NCBI RefSeq assembly: GCF_014636295.1
Contig: NZ_BMEC01000001.1
Coordinates: 372,001-436,000 of the forward strand
Source: Marivirga lumbricoides
GTDB lineage: Bacteria > Bacteroidota > Bacteroidia > Cytophagales > Cyclobacteriaceae
Direction: 5' to 3'
Length of the DNA stretch: 64,000 nucleotides
Shown here: positions 6,231 to 16,496 of the stretch, piece after piece
How the letters are laid out: every line of letters begins with the position of its first letter
Position numbering within the stretch: position 1 is the first letter of the stretch
Made by a program: the position numbers and the translations under genes
Notes under the pieces: model-generated
Database searches by the model: none
What the model was told of the DNA's origin: nothing
Seen by the model: the letters and a program-made list of their open reading frames with translations, nothing else

Positions 6231-7715
6231 TCAATTGTTATTACTCATATTTCTGGATATCATCTCCTTTACGTCAGCACGGCTCATAGGCCTTTCTTCA
6301 TATAAGATATCACCGATTTTCCTTACAATTTCATCCAGCTCCTGGGTAGTTATATGAAGTGCCTCCAGCATATGCTTGTCTTTATCAAGCTTTACTTCCT
6401 TTGTAATAATGTTGGCCAAGCCTAAAATCCTGGCAATAGGAGCCCTTAAAAGGTGAGAATTAATAAAAGCGTATTCTGCCAATTGCTCATTTTGGTCCTG
6501 TAAAATCGAGGTCCTTTCCATCACTGTCTTTTCCAGTCCTTCATTTACAGACATCAATTCCTCATTAAGGGCATTCAGCTCATCATTCATTAATCGGTTT
6601 TCACCTATTTGTGACTCCAGAGAAATATTTTTTGACCTTATTTCTTCAAGCAACTGCTTTATTTGCTGATTTTTATGAGCAATTGCTGCATAATCAGCTA
6701 AAGACTGAACAAAGAGCACGTCCTCCATAGTCCAATTCATAAACTTTTCCTGGGTCTCACAACAAATAACACCTGCGGGTTCTCCATCTAGCCTAAAGAG
6801 GCAATCAAGCATAGAGCAAATATTTAGAGGCTCTAAATAAGTTGAAGTAAAGGCCTTAGTATCTTGATTTGTGTAAACATTGTCTGCTTTTATGAAAAAC
6901 TTATTTTGAAGTGAGTGAAAGTAAAGGGGATTATCCGCTTCTCTTATAACCATTACTTCCTCATTGAGCTCGCTATTGGCATATAAAGTTTTACGCACCA
7001 AAACAGTATTATCACTTTCAAAGGCCCAGATGCTTACGCGATTCACGCCCATACATTCTGCTGCTATCTTACAGATGTTATAATATAGACTTTCCAAGTC
7101 ATAAATATGTAGTGTATTGGCCTTAATTAGCTTTACCATGGCACCCTGGTATATTGATAGCTTTGTGGTACGTAATTGACTAAGTTCATGTCTTTTTTGC
7201 GTCTCTATGATGGTTTGATTGAGTCCTTCATTCAATCTGGTGATAGTTCTAACCAGAAAGTAACACATAATAATGAAACCAATAGAAGTAAAAATATTTA
7301 CAAATATATTTTCCAGGAAAAAAGAATCCTTAAGATAAAAAGTATAGTATAAAATTAGAATGTTTAATAAGATGCCCTGGATAATAATATGGCGTTTATC
7401 AATAATAAAACCGCTTATTGCAGTGAAAATAATCATGTAATAGGTATCTCTGAGCCCAATAAATGATTGATTGACCGGTTCATCAAAATTAAAATAATTA
7501 TAGAAAAAACTTGTAGAGAGCAGTGTTAAAATAACTGAATAAACTGTAAGCAGATAAGCTATTTTATAAAATCTTTCTATGTTAATGATCACCAAAATTA
7601 GAGAGGCAAAACTTACTGCTATACAAAAATACTGCAGGTATATATGCTCCACAATATAGTTATCATAGTATGTATAGGTATCAAGAGAAATACCTATCAT
7701 ACTAAGACTAACCAT
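6231..7715 (-). CDS. Membrane sensor with GAF and DHp-like region but no ATPase domain
   Basis: This 494-residue protein has an N-terminal block of about six membrane helices (to about residue 160). A short coil leads to a GAF domain at about 205-350 (NICKIAAECMGVNRVSIWAFE, GVICCETQ). A coiled coil at about 355-410 follows (LLEEIRSKNISLESQIGENR, ELNALNEELMSVNEGLE). The end is a DHp-like helix pair with His421 in FINSHLLRAPIARILGLANII. A normal kinase would continue with an HATPase domain of about 120 residues, but the protein ends about 50 residues after the helical hairpin. It may be a partner of another kinase, a phosphotransfer module, or inactive. No regulator gene is adjacent. Confidence 0.75.
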   Translation of the reverse strand: MVSLSMIGISLDTYTYYDNYIVEHIYLQYFCIAVSFASLILVIINIERFYKIAYLLTVYSVILTLLSTSFFYNYFNFDEPVNQSFIGLRDTYYMIIFTAISGFIIDKRHIIIQGILLNILILYYTFYLKDSFFLENIFVNIFTSIGFIIMCYFLVRTITRLNEGLNQTIIETQKRHELSQLRTTKLSIYQGAMVKLIKANTLHIYDLESLYYNICKIAAECMGVNRVSIWAFESDNTVLVRKTLYANSELNEEVMVIREADNPLYFHSLQNKFFIKADNVYTNQDTKAFTSTYLEPLNICSMLDCLFRLDGEPAGVICCETQEKFMNWTMEDVLFVQSLADYAAIAHKNQQIKQLLEEIRSKNISLESQIGENRLMNDELNALNEELMSVNEGLEKTVMERTSILQDQNEQLAEYAFINSHLLRAPIARILGLANIITKEVKLDKDKHMLEALHITTQELDEIVRKIGDILYEERPMSRADVKEMISRNMSNNN

Positions 7716-7910
7716 TACAAAACAATTAATTGTTTCCCACGGATATAATTACCTGTAATTTTTTCGTAATCCATTTAAACCTTCCACCCCTAATTTCACA
7801 TTTAATTTAATGCTAATTTTTGAAATAAAAGGTTTCTCGAAAATTATTTTACGAAGGATAGAGTTTGTCTGATGAACACCAAATGTTAATAGATAAAATT
7901 TCTAATTTAT

Positions 7911-9185
7911 TTACTTTGCAGGTAGAATTTCTGTTTTTACCTCTCCAAAACCTATTCTAACACCATTTTTAGTTCCATGGCCACGCATAATTACTGTATC
8001 ATGGTCATTAATAAATTTCCTTTCACTTCCATCAGGCATCTGAACCGGCTTTGTTCCCTTCCAGGCTATTTCCAACATTGATCCGTATGAGCCTTCTTCC
8101 GGGCCGCTAATTGTTCCGGAGGCATATACATCTCCTGTATTAATATTACAACCATTGATGGTGTGATGAGCAAGTTGCTGCACCACATTCCAATACATGT
8201 GCTTGAAGTTAGAATGAGTGACTACTTTTTCTTTATTTCCCTGTGGTACTATCGATACTTCCAGCTCTACATCAAAATGGTAGTTACCTTCAAATTTTAA
8301 ATAAGGAAACACTTCCGGTTCCTGCTTTGGGCCGGCCACTTTATAAGGTTCCAGCGCTTCATAAGTAACAATCCATGGCGACATAGAAGAACCGAAGTTT
8401 TTGGCCAAAAAGGGCCCCAGGGGCACATATTCCCAGGTTTGGATATCGCGGGCCGACCAATCATTAAAAATTGTAAAGCCAAAGATATACTGCTCTGCTT
8501 CTTTAGTGTTAATGGAATCCCCTAGCTTATTGCCTCCACAGGTGATAAATGCCATTTCTAATTCAAAATCAACCCGTTTGGAAGGTCCAAACACAGGCTT
8601 GCTGGCATCCGGAGCTTTGGTTTGACCTTTAGGGCGATGAAGTGGTGTGCCTGAAATAACTATGGAGGAAGCACGTCCGTGGTATCCCACCGGGATATGC
8701 TTCCAATTAGGTAGTAATGCATTATCAGGATCTCTAAACATAGTTCCCACATTGGTAGCATGGGATTCTGAAGAATAAAAGTCAGTATAATCGCCTACCC
8801 GAACAGGCAAATGCATAGTGGCCTCCTTCTGAGGAATCAGTGCCTTTTCACGCAATTGATCATTTCCCTGAAGCTCAGTATTGCTATGTTGAAGTAATTC
8901 TGAAATCCTTTCCCGAACAGGTACTGTAACCTCTTTACCCAGCTCCATAAAGCCATTAAGCACCGGTTGATCAAAGATTCTTTCAGGTAGCCCCAGGTCG
9001 TTAAGCAATTGAACTGATTGAATTTCTGTTAAATCCAATATGAAATCACCTATGGCTACCCCGGCTCTGGGAGATTTTTCCTTTGTAGAAAAAATACCAT
9101 AGGGAAGGTTTTGAATAGGGAAATCAGAATGCTCAGGTACCTCCACCCATGATTTTAAATAAGGATCGTTCGCTTTATATTTCAT
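7911..9185 (-). CDS. fahA: Fumarylacetoacetase
   Basis: This 424-residue protein matches the full length of fumarylacetoacetate hydrolase, the last enzyme of tyrosine degradation, which yields fumarate and acetoacetate. The N-terminal FAH_N domain (LPYGIFSTKEKSPRAGVAIGD) is followed by the catalytic domain. Visible active-site segments are DYTDFYSSESHATNVG (metal-binding Asp and Tyr), PVGYHGRASS (catalytic His), FELEMAFI (metal-binding Glu) and IFNDWSARDIQTWEYVPLGPFLAKNF. It is cytosolic, with no signal peptide. No other tyrosine-degradation gene is adjacent. It is probably monocistronic, with 250 non-coding bases upstream. Confidence 0.95.
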   Translation of the reverse strand: MKYKANDPYLKSWVEVPEHSDFPIQNLPYGIFSTKEKSPRAGVAIGDFILDLTEIQSVQLLNDLGLPERIFDQPVLNGFMELGKEVTVPVRERISELLQHSNTELQGNDQLREKALIPQKEATMHLPVRVGDYTDFYSSESHATNVGTMFRDPDNALLPNWKHIPVGYHGRASSIVISGTPLHRPKGQTKAPDASKPVFGPSKRVDFELEMAFITCGGNKLGDSINTKEAEQYIFGFTIFNDWSARDIQTWEYVPLGPFLAKNFGSSMSPWIVTYEALEPYKVAGPKQEPEVFPYLKFEGNYHFDVELEVSIVPQGNKEKVVTHSNFKHMYWNVVQQLAHHTINGCNINTGDVYASGTISGPEEGSYGSMLEIAWKGTKPVQMPDGSERKFINDHDTVIMRGHGTKNGVRIGFGEVKTEILPAK

Positions 9186-9363
9186 TGTTTATCTGTCTTA
9201 TTGTGAAATTCGAAATTAAAAATTTAATAAGGGATATGAAAGGTTATACGAAAGAGCTTTGGGATTAGGTTTAACAAGTGAACAGGTTGACGAATGTTCA
9301 AGTTAGCAAGTTGAAAGGTCTCGAATAAGCTATTGAAGTTGAATAAGCACAGCACCCCAGAAA

Positions 9364-9416
9364 TAAAAATCGGCTGGCCTAAATATTTCTGTTATGAATA
9401 ATTTAAACCAGCCGAT
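9364..9416 (-). terminator. Probable terminator of the DPP-IV gene
   Basis: 9-bp perfect inverted repeat: ATCGGCTGG at 9369-9377 and CCAGCCGAT at 9408-9416. It is followed on the minus strand by a T-rich tail. The loop is long (30 bases). Confidence 0.55.
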
Positions 9417-9439
9417 AGTAAGGATAACTGAGCGTTACT

Positions 9440-11602
9440 TTATAAATTCTCTAACCACCAGTTGGTCATCATGGTGAACAGGTGAGGTCTGGCGCCTTGC
9501 TCTCCTATTCCATGGGTTCTGTCAGGGTAGTAGAATAAGTCAAATTGTTTGTCGGCTTCCAATAAAGCATCCTGATAAACAATAGTATTTTGCACGTGCA
9601 CATTATCATCGCCTGTGCCATGAATAATCAAATACTTTCCTTTTAGTTTATCCACTTTACTTAATGGTGAATTATCATCATAACCTTCCGGATTGTTTTG
9701 TGGGGTATCCATGTAGCGCTCGGTATAAATCGTATCATAAAATCTCCAGTTGGACACCATTGCTACTGAAACAGCTGCTGAAAATACATCAGCACCTTCC
9801 AAAATAGCATTTCCTGCCATATAGCCACCATAAGACCATCCCCATACGCCAACCCTATCTTCATCCACATAATCAAGATCCGCAAGGTATTTACCACCGG
9901 TAATCAAATCCTGAGTTTCATACTTACCTAAATTTCTATAGGTAATTTTCTTAAAGGCTTCTCCCCTTGCACCAGTTCCGCGTGGATCAATCACAGCAAT
10001 AATGTATCCTTTCTGAACCATCATTTGGTGCCAGTAATAATGCGAACCTGCCCATCCATGCTGAACGTTTTGACTTCCCGGTCCGCTGTACTGATAAACA
10101 ATTACCGGATATTTTTTAGAAGCATCAAAGTCTGCAGGCTTTAACATGTAACCATTAAGCAAAGTACCATCATCTGCTTTAAACTGAAAAAATTCTTTTG
10201 CTACTAAGCCGTACTCTTTAGCTGTTTCTGTTAATTCCGCATTATCTTTCAACGTTTTAATTTTCTCGTTCCCTTTAGTTTTATACAAGCTCACCTGAAG
10301 AGGCTGTTCTTCATTATGATAAAACTTAAGATAATATTTGTAATCATTACTCATATTAATCCTGGTAATTCCTTTCAGCTCAGCCAATGCTTTTTTCTGC
10401 TTACCTGTTAGCTTTATTTCATAGAAAGTTCTGTCAAGTGGTGAGACTTCGGTACTAATAAAATAGATTTTTCCGGCTTTCTGATCTATACCTACTATGC
10501 TTTCAACTTCCCAATTTCCTTTAGTAATTTGCCTGACCAGCTCACCATTCATTTTATACAAATACAGATGCTTGTAGCCATCTTTTTCACTTGAGTGGAT
10601 AAAATGCTCACCATCTTTCATATAAGTGAGGTCATCCATATAGTTAAGTGCCACATAGGTATCAGACTCTTCTTTGAGAATTACTTTGGATTGACCTGTG
10701 CTGGCATCAGCATGTAAAATTTCCAGAATATTCTGCCTTCTGTTCATCCTGATGATACTCAAAAGATTTGGGTTTTGCGTCCATTGCACTCTTGGAATAT
10801 ACTGATCTTTCTCCTCACCAATATCCATTTTGGTAGATTTGTCATTACTAAGGTCATACACTGAAATCCACACATAAGAATTCTTCTCTCCCGCCTTAGG
10901 GTACTTATACACATAGTTCTCAGGATATAACTGGCCATCATTCCATTTCTGTAGTGTATACTCCTTCACGTGAGATTCATCCATTGTATAGTAAGCAAGC
11001 TTTTTGCTGTCCGGTGACCAATAAAAAGTTTTGGTAATATAAAATTCCTCCTCATACACCCAGTCAGAGCCTCCGTGAATTATTTCATTTACTTTACCGG
11101 TAGTAGTTACCTGAGAAGTTTTATCTGAAGCCAGATCAACCACATAAATATTGTTCTCAAAGACATAAGCCACTTTGGAAGCATCAGGGGAGAAAGTGGC
11201 ATACATTTGTACATCATCAGAAAGAGGTTTCAGACTCTTTTTTGCAAAATCATAAACATAGTATTTTGCTGTAAAGGACCTTCTATAGATATAGTTAACT
11301 TCCGTAGCAAGTAAGATTTTGCGCTCGTCATTACTAAAACTGTAACTTCTGATGTCCAGCTTTGGATTTAACTGATCTCCATCCACAAGAATTTCTGCTG
11401 TTTCTCCTGTGGTAACATCTATTTTCTTAACCTGATTATTTTCCAGCGCACTATAGTACTTTCCATCATTCATCCAGTTCACATTGTAGACAGATTCCTG
11501 TCTGAAAGTTCCCTTTTTATAGATGTCATCAATGGTAATTTGCTTTTGCGCACTCAGATTTGTAGTGGCAAACAATAAAAAAACAAGAAATAATTTATAC
11601 AT
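9440..11602 (-). CDS. Dipeptidyl peptidase IV-type S9 family peptidase
   Basis: 720 residues with a signal peptide (MYKLFLVFLLFATTNLSAQ), so periplasmic or surface exposed. Residues about 60-470 form the eight-bladed DPPIV N-terminal propeller, including the DWVYEEEF motif whose glutamates bind the substrate amino terminus. The C-terminal alpha/beta hydrolase domain carries the catalytic triad Ser590 (GWSYGGY), Asp665 or 666 (HGTGDDNVH) and His697 (RTHGIG). Family enzymes remove Xaa-Pro dipeptides from peptide N-termini. All catalytic parts are intact and the length is typical. Confidence 0.93.
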   Translation of the reverse strand: MYKLFLVFLLFATTNLSAQKQITIDDIYKKGTFRQESVYNVNWMNDGKYYSALENNQVKKIDVTTGETAEILVDGDQLNPKLDIRSYSFSNDERKILLATEVNYIYRRSFTAKYYVYDFAKKSLKPLSDDVQMYATFSPDASKVAYVFENNIYVVDLASDKTSQVTTTGKVNEIIHGGSDWVYEEEFYITKTFYWSPDSKKLAYYTMDESHVKEYTLQKWNDGQLYPENYVYKYPKAGEKNSYVWISVYDLSNDKSTKMDIGEEKDQYIPRVQWTQNPNLLSIIRMNRRQNILEILHADASTGQSKVILKEESDTYVALNYMDDLTYMKDGEHFIHSSEKDGYKHLYLYKMNGELVRQITKGNWEVESIVGIDQKAGKIYFISTEVSPLDRTFYEIKLTGKQKKALAELKGITRINMSNDYKYYLKFYHNEEQPLQVSLYKTKGNEKIKTLKDNAELTETAKEYGLVAKEFFQFKADDGTLLNGYMLKPADFDASKKYPVIVYQYSGPGSQNVQHGWAGSHYYWHQMMVQKGYIIAVIDPRGTGARGEAFKKITYRNLGKYETQDLITGGKYLADLDYVDEDRVGVWGWSYGGYMAGNAILEGADVFSAAVSVAMVSNWRFYDTIYTERYMDTPQNNPEGYDDNSPLSKVDKLKGKYLIIHGTGDDNVHVQNTIVYQDALLEADKQFDLFYYPDRTHGIGEQGARPHLFTMMTNWWLENL

Positions 11603-11630
11603 ACTTTTAATTTTATTTTAGTAAAAATAA

Positions 11631-11658
11631 TAAGGCCTCAACAGAAGTTAAGGCCTTA
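11631..11658 (-). terminator. Possible terminator between the small membrane gene and the DPP-IV gene
   Basis: 8-bp inverted repeat (TAAGGCCT at 11631-11638, AGGCCTTA at 11651-11658) with an AT-rich tail on the minus strand. Weak T-run. Confidence 0.4.
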
Positions 11659-11728
11659 ACTCATTAAGTGGTATTTCAATAGGTTAAGTGGTTAATTAAA
11701 AGTACTCCACCTATTAAAATGAAAATTT

Positions 11729-11974
11729 TTATTGCCAGAACATGAGGTAATACAACACCAAATGCGAAATTGAAATTAAAACCACTCTGGCATAATCCAC
11801 TTGCAGTCTCTCCTCCGGAGGTGTTTTATTAATAAGATAAAAAGCTACCACATAATAAGGAATAGGGAGTGCCAAAAACACATAATGAGGAACAATTACC
11901 CTCCCTACAATAATGATAACTGCCGGAACCCAATACAAAAATGATACAAACCGTTTTGCTCTTGCCAAATCCAT
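11729..11974 (-). CDS. Small hypothetical membrane protein
   Basis: From the internal ATG at 11974 this gives about 81 residues with three hydrophobic helices (FVSFLYWVPAVIIIVGRVIV, YVFLALPIPYYVVAFYLI, VVLISISHLVLYYLMFW). The frame can be extended to 12025, but that would overlap the end of the thiolase gene. The internal start sits 14 bases past the thiolase stop and was chosen for that reason. The close spacing suggests cotranscription with the thiolase. No family recognised. Confidence 0.6.
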   Translation of the reverse strand: MDLARAKRFVSFLYWVPAVIIIVGRVIVPHYVFLALPIPYYVVAFYLINKTPPEERLQVDYARVVLISISHLVLYYLMFWQ

Positions 11975-11987
11975 CTTAAACAGCGAG

Positions 11988-13190
11988 TTAAAGTTTTTCA
12001 AAAATGACCGCAGCACCCTGCCCAACTCCTATACACATAGTCGCTAATCCATATTTAGCATTCTCTCTTCTCTGCATTTCATGTAATAAAGTGGTTGCTA
12101 TACGTGTTCCACTTGCTCCTAGCGGGTGACCAATAGCGATTGAGCCTCCGTTAACATTTACGATTTCAGGATTAAGGTCAAGATCCTGCATGCAAGCGAT
12201 TGATTGTGAAGCAAATGCTTCATTCAGTTCTATTAAATCTAAATCAGACACTTTAAGACCCGCTCTTTTCAACGCTTTTTGTGTGGCAGGTACTGGCCCC
12301 ACACCCATGCAGGCAGGTGTAACCCCTGCAATGGCCATAGAAACTATTCTTACCATTGGCTTCAGGTTAAATTTTTTCAATGTTTCCTCAGATACGATTA
12401 AGCTCGCTGCGGCACCATCATTTACCCCGCTGGAATTACCGGCAGTTACAGATCCTCCCTTTTTAAATGCCGGACTTAAGCTGGCTAGTTTATCCAAAGA
12501 GGAAAGCCTAGGGTGCTCATCCTTATCAAAAATGACAGGATCAGCCTTTCGCTGAGGAATTTCAACCGGAATAATTTCATTCTTAAATTTCCCCGCTTTG
12601 AAGGCCGCATCATATTTCACCTGGGAGTTGTGCGCAAATTCATCCTGTGCTTCCCTGCTAATTTTCCACTGATCGGCTACGTTTTCAGCCGTTTCACCCA
12701 TGGCATACGGGTGATGCATCGCGGCTAACTTTGGGTTAATAAATCGCCAACCGATAGTTGTATCATATATTTCTGGTTTTCTGGAATAGGCAGTCTCCGC
12801 TTTTGCCATTACAAAAGGAGCTCTGGTCATGCTTTCCACTCCACCGGCAATGTAGGCCTCACCTTCATTCAGCATAGTAGCTCTGCTGGCATCCATAATA
12901 GACTGTAAGCCGGAAGCACAAAGCCTGTTAACTGTCACCCCACCCACCTCAATAGGCAAACCTGCCATTAGAGAAGCCATACGCGCTACATTTCTGTTAT
13001 CTTCTCCTGCCTGGTTGGCAGCTCCGAAAACAACATCTTCAATAAGCTTCTGGTCAAAATCAGGATGTTTTTGTAATAAAGATTTGATAATATGTGCGGC
13101 TAAATCATCGGGCCTGACTGAACTTAATGTGCCTCCGAACTTACCGACAGGTGTTCTGACTATATCCACTATATATGCTGTATTTATCAT
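11988..13190 (-). CDS. Thiolase (acetyl-CoA acyltransferase, PaaJ/PcaF-like)
   Basis: This 400-residue thiolase has the nucleophile Cys91 in NRLCASGLQS, the catalytic histidine in GHPLGASGTR and the second cysteine in CIGVGQGAA. Motifs such as ANQAGEDNRNVARMA and YDTTIGWRFINP resemble those of 3-oxoadipyl-CoA thiolases (PaaJ/PcaF) more than the short-chain biosynthetic enzymes. Thiolase function is certain; the substrate is not. A PaaG-like isomerase lies at the far end of this window (63.2-64.0 kb), which is compatible with phenylacetate-type degradation but is not linked. It is followed by a small membrane protein gene. Confidence 0.92.
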   Translation of the reverse strand: MINTAYIVDIVRTPVGKFGGTLSSVRPDDLAAHIIKSLLQKHPDFDQKLIEDVVFGAANQAGEDNRNVARMASLMAGLPIEVGGVTVNRLCASGLQSIMDASRATMLNEGEAYIAGGVESMTRAPFVMAKAETAYSRKPEIYDTTIGWRFINPKLAAMHHPYAMGETAENVADQWKISREAQDEFAHNSQVKYDAAFKAGKFKNEIIPVEIPQRKADPVIFDKDEHPRLSSLDKLASLSPAFKKGGSVTAGNSSGVNDGAAASLIVSEETLKKFNLKPMVRIVSMAIAGVTPACMGVGPVPATQKALKRAGLKVSDLDLIELNEAFASQSIACMQDLDLNPEIVNVNGGSIAIGHPLGASGTRIATTLLHEMQRRENAKYGLATMCIGVGQGAAVIFEKL

Positions 13191-13336
13191 AGGTGCTTTT
13201 TTTATTCAAAGCGAAAATACAGCTTTTAAGACTTAGGAACAAAGTGTTTCAAGTCGGGTGACTTAAGATAACCACCTTCACTAATATATTATTGATGAAA
13301 TCGCAGCTACTGATTAGCTATTCCTGAACCAAAAAC

Positions 13337-14311
13337 TCATCTCAGATTTTTGTAGAAATCCGGGCATTTTCCTGCATACTGAAATTTATTTTTGCTCTTT
13401 CTTTGTAAACGGTAGGAAATAGAGAACTCATTGGTTGCACCAAATGTATTTCCTGATTCACTTAAATTATAATCGCAACTGTACCCTAGGTTTAGCTGAT
13501 TGATGGCTATTCCCGCTGTAAAGACCATTGCCTTCCCTACGCGATACCATGTGCCAAAAGTGAGTAAATCATTACTGATATAACTGCCGATATTCAAATA
13601 ACTCATGCCGGCCTGACTTTCATATATTACAGTGGGGGTAATACTGTATGCACCTCTTGCTTCAGTGGGCTTGCGCAGAGAATAAGCCACATGTAATGTA
13701 TATCTGCGGGGAAGAACAGCTTCTGACTCCGGGCTAAACCTCTCTTTAGGCGTATTGATATGTGCTATGTTAAGTCCGGCCATCAATCTTTCAGAGGCAT
13801 ACATTAATCCTATTCCGGCATCATACATAACGGTTTTGGATTCTCCTATTCTCTCAGCAGTAGGGTATAAAGAATTACTTCCTGCACGCAGCTGGTCTTC
13901 GAAAACCAGCTGATTCCAACGAAAAGATTTTTGCAGATACGATAATGAAATTCCTCCGCCCAAAACAGCTCCCCTTCGCAGGTTAATTCTGTGGGATAGC
14001 GTAGTTCCTGCACTCATATTGTTAATTACTCCGTCCAATTGCGTGTCTTTCATGGCGTGGACTGCCCAACCTGAGCTTTTGCCTACAGGGCTGTCGAATG
14101 AGAAAAATGTGGAATTAAATGCATTCAAAGCATTCCATTGTTGCCTGTGCACCACCACTAACCTATGGTTTCCTTCTGCTCCTGCTAGGGAAGAATTTAA
14201 ATAAACAGGGTTAGCATAAAATTGTGAGAAATAGGCATCCTGAGCGTAGCTCTTTAGAGGTAGTAAGCTAATTAGCAGAAACAAAGTAAAGTAAACGTAA
14301 AATTTTCCCAT
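13337..14311 (-). CDS. PorP/SprF family type IX secretion system membrane protein
   Basis: 324 residues with a signal peptide (LFLLISLLPLKSYAQ). The start of the mature protein, DAYFSQFYANPVYLNSSLAGAEGNHR, is the family signature for PorP/SprF outer-membrane beta-barrels. Alternating beta strands with aromatic ends fill the rest. Family members assist T9SS export or attachment of gliding adhesins; Bacteroidota genomes carry many paralogues, often next to their client or to an OmpA/PD40 protein. Here the neighbours are a thiolase and an ABC ATPase. The OmpA/PD40 protein is 3.7 kb away, so a link is only suggestive. Confidence 0.9.
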   Translation of the reverse strand: MGKFYVYFTLFLLISLLPLKSYAQDAYFSQFYANPVYLNSSLAGAEGNHRLVVVHRQQWNALNAFNSTFFSFDSPVGKSSGWAVHAMKDTQLDGVINNMSAGTTLSHRINLRRGAVLGGGISLSYLQKSFRWNQLVFEDQLRAGSNSLYPTAERIGESKTVMYDAGIGLMYASERLMAGLNIAHINTPKERFSPESEAVLPRRYTLHVAYSLRKPTEARGAYSITPTVIYESQAGMSYLNIGSYISNDLLTFGTWYRVGKAMVFTAGIAINQLNLGYSCDYNLSESGNTFGATNEFSISYRLQRKSKNKFQYAGKCPDFYKNLR

Positions 14312-14415
14312 TTCATTAAGCCTTTATGATGTGGTAAAATTCCACATTTAAATATTGGCAAACATGGGGGAAGAACTGAATCTCTCACTAAGGGAAATGC
14401 CTAAAATTAACTTCC

Positions 14416-15078
14416 CTAAATTCTGGTTAAGCTGCCATCTTTCATTTCATGTCGTTCATCAGCCATTTCAGCCAAGTCTTCATTATGTGTAACGATTACA
14501 AATGCCTGACCAAGCTCATCGCGCAGCTTTAGAAATAAATGGTGTAATTCTTCTGCATTTTTGGAATCGAGATTACCGCTCGGCTCATCGGCAAAAACAA
14601 TAGCGGGCTTATTCATTAGTGCCCTGGCCACAGCTACACGTTGTTGTTCCCCTCCACTCAACTGCCCCGGTTTATGGTGCGCCCTGCTGCTTAATCCCAA
14701 AATACTCAGTAGCTCAGTGGTTCTTTTCTCCACTTCCTTTGTGTTGCTCTTTTTAATATAAGCAGGAATACTAATGTTCTCTGCTGCGGTAAATTCAGGC
14801 AACAGATTATGAAACTGGAAAATAAAACCAATAGAATCATTCCTGAATCTGGCCAACTCATTCCCCTTTAAATTACTGATGTCCAACCCATTAATACTTA
14901 AGCTACCACTGTCGCTTTGATCCAGCGTACCCAAAATATGTAAAAGAGTACTTTTTCCCGCTCCGCTGGGACCTACAATAGCACTTAATTTAGCAGCCTC
15001 CACAGAAAAGTTCACACCGCTTAAAACCTGAAGATCTTCGTATCTTTTAAAAATATTGTTAGCCGATAAAATACTCAT
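14416..15078 (-). CDS. LolD/MacB-type ABC transporter ATP-binding protein
   Basis: 220 residues, the standard length for the LolD/MacB ATPase group. It has Walker A G36-PSGAGKS-T44, Q-loop Gln88 (FIFQFHNLLPEF, typical of this group), signature LSGGEQQ at 140-146, and Walker B IVFADE with Glu165. These ATPases drive lipoprotein release or MacB-type efflux with FtsX-like permeases. No permease is adjacent; one FtsX-like permease lies at 43.8 kb. The partner is therefore unknown. Confidence 0.92.
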   Translation of the reverse strand: MSILSANNIFKRYEDLQVLSGVNFSVEAAKLSAIVGPSGAGKSTLLHILGTLDQSDSGSLSINGLDISNLKGNELARFRNDSIGFIFQFHNLLPEFTAAENISIPAYIKKSNTKEVEKRTTELLSILGLSSRAHHKPGQLSGGEQQRVAVARALMNKPAIVFADEPSGNLDSKNAEELHHLFLKLRDELGQAFVIVTHNEDLAEMADERHEMKDGSLTRI

Positions 15079-15274
15079 GCCGTAAAGATAAAGAGAATAC
15101 AGAAACCAGACACAAGATTTCAGGATTTTAGGAGTTGGTTTTTACAATAGGTATTAAAGAAATAGGATGCTAAAGAATATAAGTACGGAATTTAGAAATT
15201 TGTAATTCCTAATTACCTATTGTGGTTGAATAATAATTTATAATGCCGTACATTCGCACAAAAATTATCCAAGA

Positions 15275-16486
15275 ATGAACATACACGAATATCAAGCCAA
15301 AGGAATACTTGAAAAACATGGAGTAACCATTCAAAAAGGAATTGTTGCCTCCACTCCGGAAGAAGCTACTGAAGCTGCCAAAAAGCTCAACCAAGAGACG
15401 GGCACTGAGTGGTATGTGATTAAAGCACAAATCCATGCTGGTGGAAGGGGAAAAGGTAAAGTGAAAGAAACAGGCTCAAATGGCGTGGTTTTAGCCAAAA
15501 GCTTGGATGATGTACCTACTAAATCTAAAGCTATTTTAGGTGGTACCCTGGTAACACACCAAACTGGTGAAGAAGGTAAGTTAGTAAGCAAGGTTTTAAT
15601 AGCTCAGGATGTTTATTATCCGGGAGAAAATGAACCGAAAGAATATTATATCGGAATTTTATTAGACAGGGCAAAAGGCTGCAATGTAATTATGGCTTCT
15701 ACGGAAGGCGGAATGGACATTGAAGAAGTAGCTGAAAAAACTCCTGAAAAAATATTTAAAGAGTGGATTGATCCTCGTGTTGGTTTACAAGGATTTCAGG
15801 CACGTAAAGTAGCTTTCAAATTAGGTTTGGAAGGTGAGGCTTTTAAAAACATGGTGAAGTTTATCTTCTCTTTGTACAAAGCTTACGATGCTACCGATTC
15901 TTCTATGTTTGAGATCAACCCTGTGTTGAAAACATCTGACAACAAGATTTTAGCCGTTGATGCAAAAGTGAATCTTGATGATTCTGCATTGTACCGTCAT
16001 AAGGATTTAGCTGAAATGAGAGACATCACTGAAGAGGATCCTGCAGAAGTTGAAGCAGCTGAGTCTGGCCTTAACTATGTGAAGTTGGATGGTAATGTGG
16101 GTTGTATGGTAAATGGTGCCGGTTTAGCAATGGCTACAATGGACATCATCAAATTATCTGGCGGTGAGCCGGCTAACTTCCTTGATGTGGGAGGTAGTGC
16201 TAATGCGCAGACTGTTGAAGCTGGTTTCAGAATTATTTTGAAAGATCCTAAAGTGGAAGCTATCTTGATTAACATCTTCGGTGGTATTGTTCGTTGCGAC
16301 AGAGTGGCCAAAGGTGTGGTAGAAGCTTATAAAAACATTGGTGATATTCAGGTGCCTATCATTGTTCGTTTACAAGGAACTAATGCTGAGGAAGGCGCCC
16401 AGATTATAAAAGAGTCAGGCTTAAAAGTAACTTCAGCCATTGTATTGAAAGATGCTGCTGAAAGAGTGAAAGAAGCGCTGGCATAG
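15275..16486 (+). CDS. sucC: Succinyl-CoA ligase (ADP-forming) beta subunit
   Basis: 403 residues, full length for SucC. The N-terminal ATP-grasp domain starts [17 protein letters not shown] and contains [13 protein letters not shown] (nucleotide-binding lysine and glycine loop) and [10 protein letters not shown]. The C-terminal CoA-ligase domain has NFLDVGGSA and [17 protein letters not shown]. With the alpha subunit, which is not in the window, it makes succinate and a nucleoside triphosphate from succinyl-CoA in the TCA cycle. It is cytosolic and stands alone, as sucC often does in Bacteroidota. An imperfect inverted repeat downstream may terminate it. Confidence 0.97.
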   Translation: MNIHEYQAKGILEKHGVTIQKGIVASTPEEATEAAKKLNQETGTEWYVIKAQIHAGGRGKGKVKETGSNGVVLAKSLDDVPTKSKAILGGTLVTHQTGEEGKLVSKVLIAQDVYYPGENEPKEYYIGILLDRAKGCNVIMASTEGGMDIEEVAEKTPEKIFKEWIDPRVGLQGFQARKVAFKLGLEGEAFKNMVKFIFSLYKAYDATDSSMFEINPVLKTSDNKILAVDAKVNLDDSALYRHKDLAEMRDITEEDPAEVEAAESGLNYVKLDGNVGCMVNGAGLAMATMDIIKLSGGEPANFLDVGGSANAQTVEAGFRIILKDPKVEAILINIFGGIVRCDRVAKGVVEAYKNIGDIQVPIIVRLQGTNAEEGAQIIKESGLKVTSAIVLKDAAERVKEALA

Positions 16487-16496
16487 AAAATAGAGC

